Source: Sphagnum magellanicum (Eukaryota; Streptophyta; Sphagnopsida; Sphagnales; Sphagnaceae). From it: DNA of 64,000 bases. The stretch spans positions 15,810,001 through 15,874,000 of the forward strand of contig CM038915.1 in NCBI GenBank assembly GCA_021904315.1, given 5' to 3'. Both the position numbers and the translations under genes were made by a program. Below, in pieces: positions 59,691 to 64,000 of this stretch. The notes beneath the pieces were generated by a model. The model ran no database searches, was not told where the DNA came from, and saw only the letters and a list, made by a program, of their open reading frames with translations. Numbering within the stretch: position 1 is the first letter of the stretch; each line of letters begins with the position of its first letter.

Positions 59691-61020
59691 TAAATGAGTA
59701 TCACCATTGGGAGATGGAAATGGCAAAGTAACATTTGCCAATAAGCTAGAACTCACAAAAATAGATAAGGTGTTTGCTAGCATTTCCTTGTGATGCTAAA
59801 GAGTTTTTACACCACCAAATTTCACAAAATTGCCAATTGCACAAAATGTCTCTCCTTCATCCATGAGGGTGATGGCTTCATTTGGCTAGCTTGTACTACA
59901 AAACACATGTACAAATCAAACATAGTTGGCATGACCATAATAGAAATACAAATGGGTTTATTGAAATTAACATAATTACCATGACAAAAAAAAAACTAGT
60001 TGATAGAAACTAACATAATCGTGATAGAAGCATAAACAAATTAATAATAGCATGATAAGAACCCACATTTAGTTGGGCTTCTTTAATTGTTGATGTAATA
60101 ATCAGGTCTTTTGCATGTGATGTTAAGGAATTGTTCTCGACGCATGTGCTTCATTTGCCAAATTTAGCACCTTAGCTCCTTGGGTGCTTTTGATAGTCCC
60201 TATAATCTACAAAAATCAAATAACACATGTATCAAAGCAAAATTAAACACTCCAAATATAAGCTTTCGATTTATTTCATTGAACACATGACTCATGTTCT
60301 TCAACACTAGTGGCCATTTGGGATTCAAAGGATGGGGAACTTTAGTTTACTCACTTTTTTCAACACCCCACATAAAAACATGTTTTATTTCACACCCTTC
60401 TCCTCCTAAAAGTAATTCAACGATTGGATCAAATTTCGCATTATTGTTGATGACCATATCCCGATGTCAAACTATGTTAAACATAAAACACAGTTGTAGA
60501 AATTGATAATGGTTAAGGTGTGGGGCAACCATCTTTTTCCCACACCTTGCCAAATGAATCCATGGTGGCTACTGTTTGCCAAGTGTAAGGACATGAATTG
60601 TAGAACACAGTAGACCATTCATGTCTAGGACAATTAGGTACCTTCCAAAAATCATTGGAAAGGTAGTGTTTGCACTCATTTTTGTTTTTGAGCTCACTTC
60701 CTTTTGGGAATTTGTATGTGAATTTGTTTTCCAAAACCACCACATGGAAGCTTAGAATGTTTGGTAGGGTAGATGGACAAGTCTCCTACATCAACAACTT
60801 GTTTTGCTTGAATTCAATTCATGTGTGCCTCCCATGCTTCTTTCTCTCCCCTACATTTGGATCTTTTGATTCAAGACTAGAAATGTTCATCACATTACTC
60901 ATTTTATGAGCAATTGGGATGTCATGTGTGGCAACATAATTGAAATTATCTCTATTGACAGAGTTTGATTTCTAGGTTGATCATTGAAGCTAAACCATTC
61001 CCTTTGTCATGACAGATCTA
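59690..61020 (-). pseudogene. Unrecognised minus-strand coding relic
   Basis: The best part is the open frame 60743-60513: VVLENKFTYKFPKGSELK, then NDFWKVPNCPRHEWSTVFYN and CPYTWQTVATMDSFGKVW. Upstream (about 60950-60760) a same-strand stretch reads like coding sequence (ATHDIPIAHKMSNVMNISSL). Downstream fragments continue to about 59700. I cannot name the family. The Trp/Cys/His-rich CPRHEW and CPYTW phrases look like real protein, not chance. It may belong with the relics at 61676-63480 on the same strand. Confidence 0.4.
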
Positions 61021-61029
61021 GAAAAATCC

Positions 61030-61540
61030 AATAGTTAGTAGGTGTTCAAAAAATTTGCAATATGGGTACAACCATATTATAAGGAACCACACATGCCCCC
61101 TTAGACCACTATTTTTTTGTTTTTTAAAAAAATAGAATATTTTTAATACATCTTTTAAAAAATTTAAATTTTTGATAATTTTTTTTGATACTATTATGTT
61201 AAGTTGTATATTTAAAAATATCCAAAAATATGGCATAAAGTTTTACAAATTGTGTTTTTAACATCAAAACTATTTTAAAAATATGGTTAAGTCTTTAAAA
61301 GTGTAAATTACATATATTTTACTCATTAAATTGATTCCAAAATTTTATGATATGTACATAATTTAATCATAATAATAATGTATTAAAATTTTATATTATT
61401 TATATTATTTTTATAAAAAAAATTTACAATCCAAAATTTCAAAAATTAAGTAGTGGTTACAATTGCTAATGGTACATGTTAATATGAATACACCCATAAT
61501 TCAATGTTTCAATTAAGCCAATTATATATTCAATAAAAAA
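61030..61540 (+). mobile_element. Second, inverted fragment of the hAT family
   Basis: The plus strand matches the minus strand of 48690-48230 from GGAACCACACATGCCCC through AATCCAAAATTTC, AAGTAGTGGTTA and GGTACATGTTAATATGA, and into the following exon-like codons (WYMLI.IHP). It is therefore a transposase intron and exon edge from a related copy. No other hAT coding sequence is visible on either side. Confidence 0.65.
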
Positions 61541-61675
61541 GGAAATGAAAAGTAATCCAAACAATTCATTTTGTGAAATTACCACTCCCATACTCCCTTC
61601 AACATCTACTATAAGATTGTCAAGTGGAATATGCCTAGCTTCTAAATCAATTGCACCTCCCTACATGCTAGATGA

Positions 61676-61876
61676 TCACTTCATAAATGCAAGCATCTCC
61701 TCCATCATATTAGAGAAGGTCTTATAGCCCTTCACCAACTCATTCATGGTGGACTTTAATTCTTCTGTGGTTTTGTAAAACTTTTCATGGTTACCTTCAA
61801 TTCCATCCAAACGAACTTCAAGGTTAGTAACTAGATTTCTAGCAAGTCCACTACTTTCTAATATAGATGTGCCCAT
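61676..61876 (-). pseudogene. Short coiled-coil relic
   Basis: A 66-residue frame reads MGTSILESSGLARNLVTN, then VRLDGIEGNHEKFYKTTEEL and MNELVKGYKTFSNMMEEM. Regular hydrophobic spacing suggests a coiled coil. The frame continues with interruptions to about 61560. It may be part of the same gene relic as 62050-63480 upstream and 59690-61020 downstream, split by the hAT fragment. Confidence 0.4.
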
Positions 61877-62049
61877 TGTTGTCCTTTCCTACAACCCAAC
61901 ACATACAAAGATACCCCCGGTCCATACCTACGTTAATAGAATCTGTATGAATTGTGTAGGGGTGAAAATGATCATAAAAATTGAACAAGTTTACGTGAAT
62001 GGTAATCACAACATTGTTTTTACCTCATCATCATGTATCCATGTTATTT

Positions 62050-63480
62050 TTCATTTATAGCTTTTGACCCTCTTTGCTTTTGTTGGGATTTCAACCAACA
62101 TGGGGGGTCTATCCAACTCCTGTTCTCGAATTCCCCAAAAATGTCAATACATGAGTGTTGGTTTTCACAATGGGTTAGGAACTTGATTGGATAATCCACA
62201 AAACAAGGAGATTGTGATCTTACCTAACACTCCTCTAGACCACTTTCACTTGCATGACCAACATTGTTTGTACTTTTTTGCTTGTGTCGAATTTTGGTTA
62301 GCCTCTTAGGTCGTGCAACTGTTTCATCTTAGAACATTTTACTGGGCTTTTGGGCAATTGTGAAGCCAATTTTCACCCCTGACAATCCTCTTTTTCAATT
62401 GCTTATGCCTTGTCTTCAACATTCATGCCACTTGGTCCTTGACACACTTGTAATTCAATGGGTGATGTAAATACTCAAAATCTTTTATCCAAAGCATCTT
62501 TGATTGCCTCCATTTCTTTACAAGGTTGCTTTCGTATGTCATCAATGGCCAGGTTCAACTTCATTGCATACCCTCTAATTGCCAATGAACCCTACCACCA
62601 CCACAAGGTTTACCTTGTGGATTGCAATGCACAATACATATGGAATCTTGGCTGTCATGAGTTAATTCAATGCTAAGCCTTTTCATTACCTTATCCATGG
62701 CACATCATTTGGTTTGTTGTTCACTTGTTACCTTAGTCTTCGTCGGCCCTAATGAAATCATGCCACTATGGTATCGAGCAAATATGCTAGTAGCTCCAAT
62801 TGACCCACCACACATTTGATTCATATTCACTCGATGCTTATAGGCATGACATGGCTTCCAAGGGTCACACAAATTAGTCTTGGGTTGTGTGATGGAGGTG
62901 GATCACATGTCAAGCCCATAGAATGAATTTGTGATGGACTTGAACCAAATGGAGTGGAAGTTTGAGATTTTCCCCACCTTGGGGATTATTATGGGGGAGT
63001 AGTATTTTGTCGCATAGACCAATTTCTTGGAGGTTGTTGAGGCAACATAAGAGGCATTAACCCTATTGGTGGATTTGGATTGGAAGGCCAAGTAGGATGT
63101 TGTCGTCACATTGCTTGAGGTGTTGGACATGTTGTTTACTTCGGAAGTCATGTTCGATGAGTAAGCCATGCAAGAGGTTGTTGTGGCAAGTTTCAAATGT
63201 AAGGGGTGTTGTTTGCATCTGAGGTCCTCTTAGTTGTTGAATTGGCCATGTAGGAAGTTGTTGAACACCAGTTGTTTGACTTGGAGGGACTATAGGAGTG
63301 AATTAGGGTGTAGGTTGATATGGAGGCATCCCCCAACTTGAGGCATGGGCCACCTAGGAGGCCATTGCTATCTAGTTTGCATTGGCCACCCCTAAGGTTG
63401 CCATGTTGGAGGAAGATTCTAGGTTTCAGTTGGCAAAACAATTGTAGTTTGTATAATAGTTGTTAGACTTGATTGAACAC
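62050..63480 (-). pseudogene. Pro/Gln-rich minus-strand coding relic
   Basis: Between about 63480 and 62850 one minus-strand frame is rich in Pro and Gln (NPNPPIGLMPLMLPQQPPRN, FGSSPSQIHSMGL, CDPPPSHNPR), interrupted by TGA and TAA where CGA and CAA are expected. Further downstream, other frames read GGSIGATSIFARYHSGMISL and DSQDSICIVHCNPQGKPC. I recognise no domain. It resembles the disordered N-terminal part of a larger protein. Confidence 0.4.
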
Positions 63481-64000
63481 CATCTACAACATTCATGTGC
63501 ACTTGCATTCACACACACAAGATAGAACAATTCACATTTGATATCATAACAATTTAAAACACAAACTAAAAGCAAATTGCAAAGGTAAAAAGAAATTGAA
63601 ATCAAACTACAAATTATAATTTAAAACAAAATACAAAATGCTTGCAAAAAAAAAAAAAAAACTCAAAGAAATGGAAACAACAAAGTAAGGTTTAGGGGTT
63701 ATAAACCTCCATAGCCATGTGGCATTAGTTGTAATAGTTATAGGTTCTTTTGAATTGGGTTGCATTGTAAGAGCTCTATGGGAATTGGTATAAATTTTGT
63801 CCCAAAATTGTTAGGCTCTTGATTCAACTTCAATTTGTTAATTGAATTTTAATCCCCATTCATACAACTAGAGGGGGTAGGTGTTAGAACCTGTGGTGGC
63901 TTTTGGGTTGTTTCAATTGGTGCCATAGTTGGTTTTCTCATCTTCCACTATCGTATGTGTTAGCACTTTGCCTTTGCAAAAAATCACATAAGCATTAGTG
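63480..64000. other. Gene-free end of window
   Basis: AT-rich DNA with a 17-base A run near 63645. The minus strand near 63900 is Pro/Thr-rich in one frame (TQKPPQVLTPTPSS) and may be more of the upstream relic, but this is too short to support. Confidence 0.4.

Noticed and set aside
63640-63665. A run as the tail of a LINE or SINE insertion
   Set aside because: No RNA polymerase III boxes, no LINE coding sequence and no target-site duplication are visible around it.

Overview
This is a 64 kb piece of a large, AT-rich, repeat-dominated plant nuclear genome. I see no complete host gene, no tRNA or rRNA gene and no CRISPR array. The coding matter is almost all relics of plant transposable elements: Ty1/copia, Ty3/gypsy, hAT with a DUF659-like core, a MULE-like transposase, CACTA ends and small inverted-repeat elements. 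Low gene density, many nested and eroded elements, scarce CpG and the style of the transposon proteins suggest a non-flowering seed plant such as a conifer. A fern or lycophyte cannot be excluded. The lineage call is inference.

Layout. 1-3.3 kb: the 5' half of a well-preserved copia element on the minus strand, with LTR, primer-binding site, long leader, gag and the start of pol. 3.3-13 kb: gene-free AT-rich DNA with dispersed and tandem repeats. 13-17.4 kb: an old gypsy element on the minus strand, with integrase followed by a long extra coding region. 17.4-25.6 kb: a mosaic of CACTA-type termini, a transposase C-terminal scrap, a 195-bp tandem family present in both orientations, 430-bp duplications and a 536-bp terminal-inverted-repeat element. 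25.6-35 kb: mostly low-copy sequence with a 267-bp MITE and a GC-richer island at 34.5-35.2 kb. 35-39.7 kb: AT-rich DNA with two more inverted-repeat elements.

The most interesting part is 39.7-50.7 kb. A long decayed minus-strand gene runs from 44756 to about 39763. It begins with an unrecognised N-terminal region, passes through a coiled coil and a Trp-rich region, and ends in a eukaryotic protein kinase domain with Gly-loop, Lys, HxD and DxG motifs still readable. About 1 kb away a divergent plus-strand gene relic encodes a twice-repeated motif of about 54 residues. An hAT transposase relic follows on the minus strand. Three arrays of degenerate 28-bp palindromes, built on GGTGAC/GTCACC, sit inside, between and beside these genes. 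This may be a kinase-bearing repeat-gene or mobile-element system. The association is seen directly; the functional link is inference.

50.7-64 kb: tandem repeats, a MULE-like transposase relic (54.2-56.4 kb), a perfect 20-bp-arm hairpin, a 40-bp minisatellite beside a canonical CACTA terminus, a second inverted fragment of the hAT family, and unrecognised minus-strand coding relics to the end. Many in-frame stops in the DNA-transposon and unknown relics look like C-to-T (or G-to-A) decay, as expected of long-methylated DNA.
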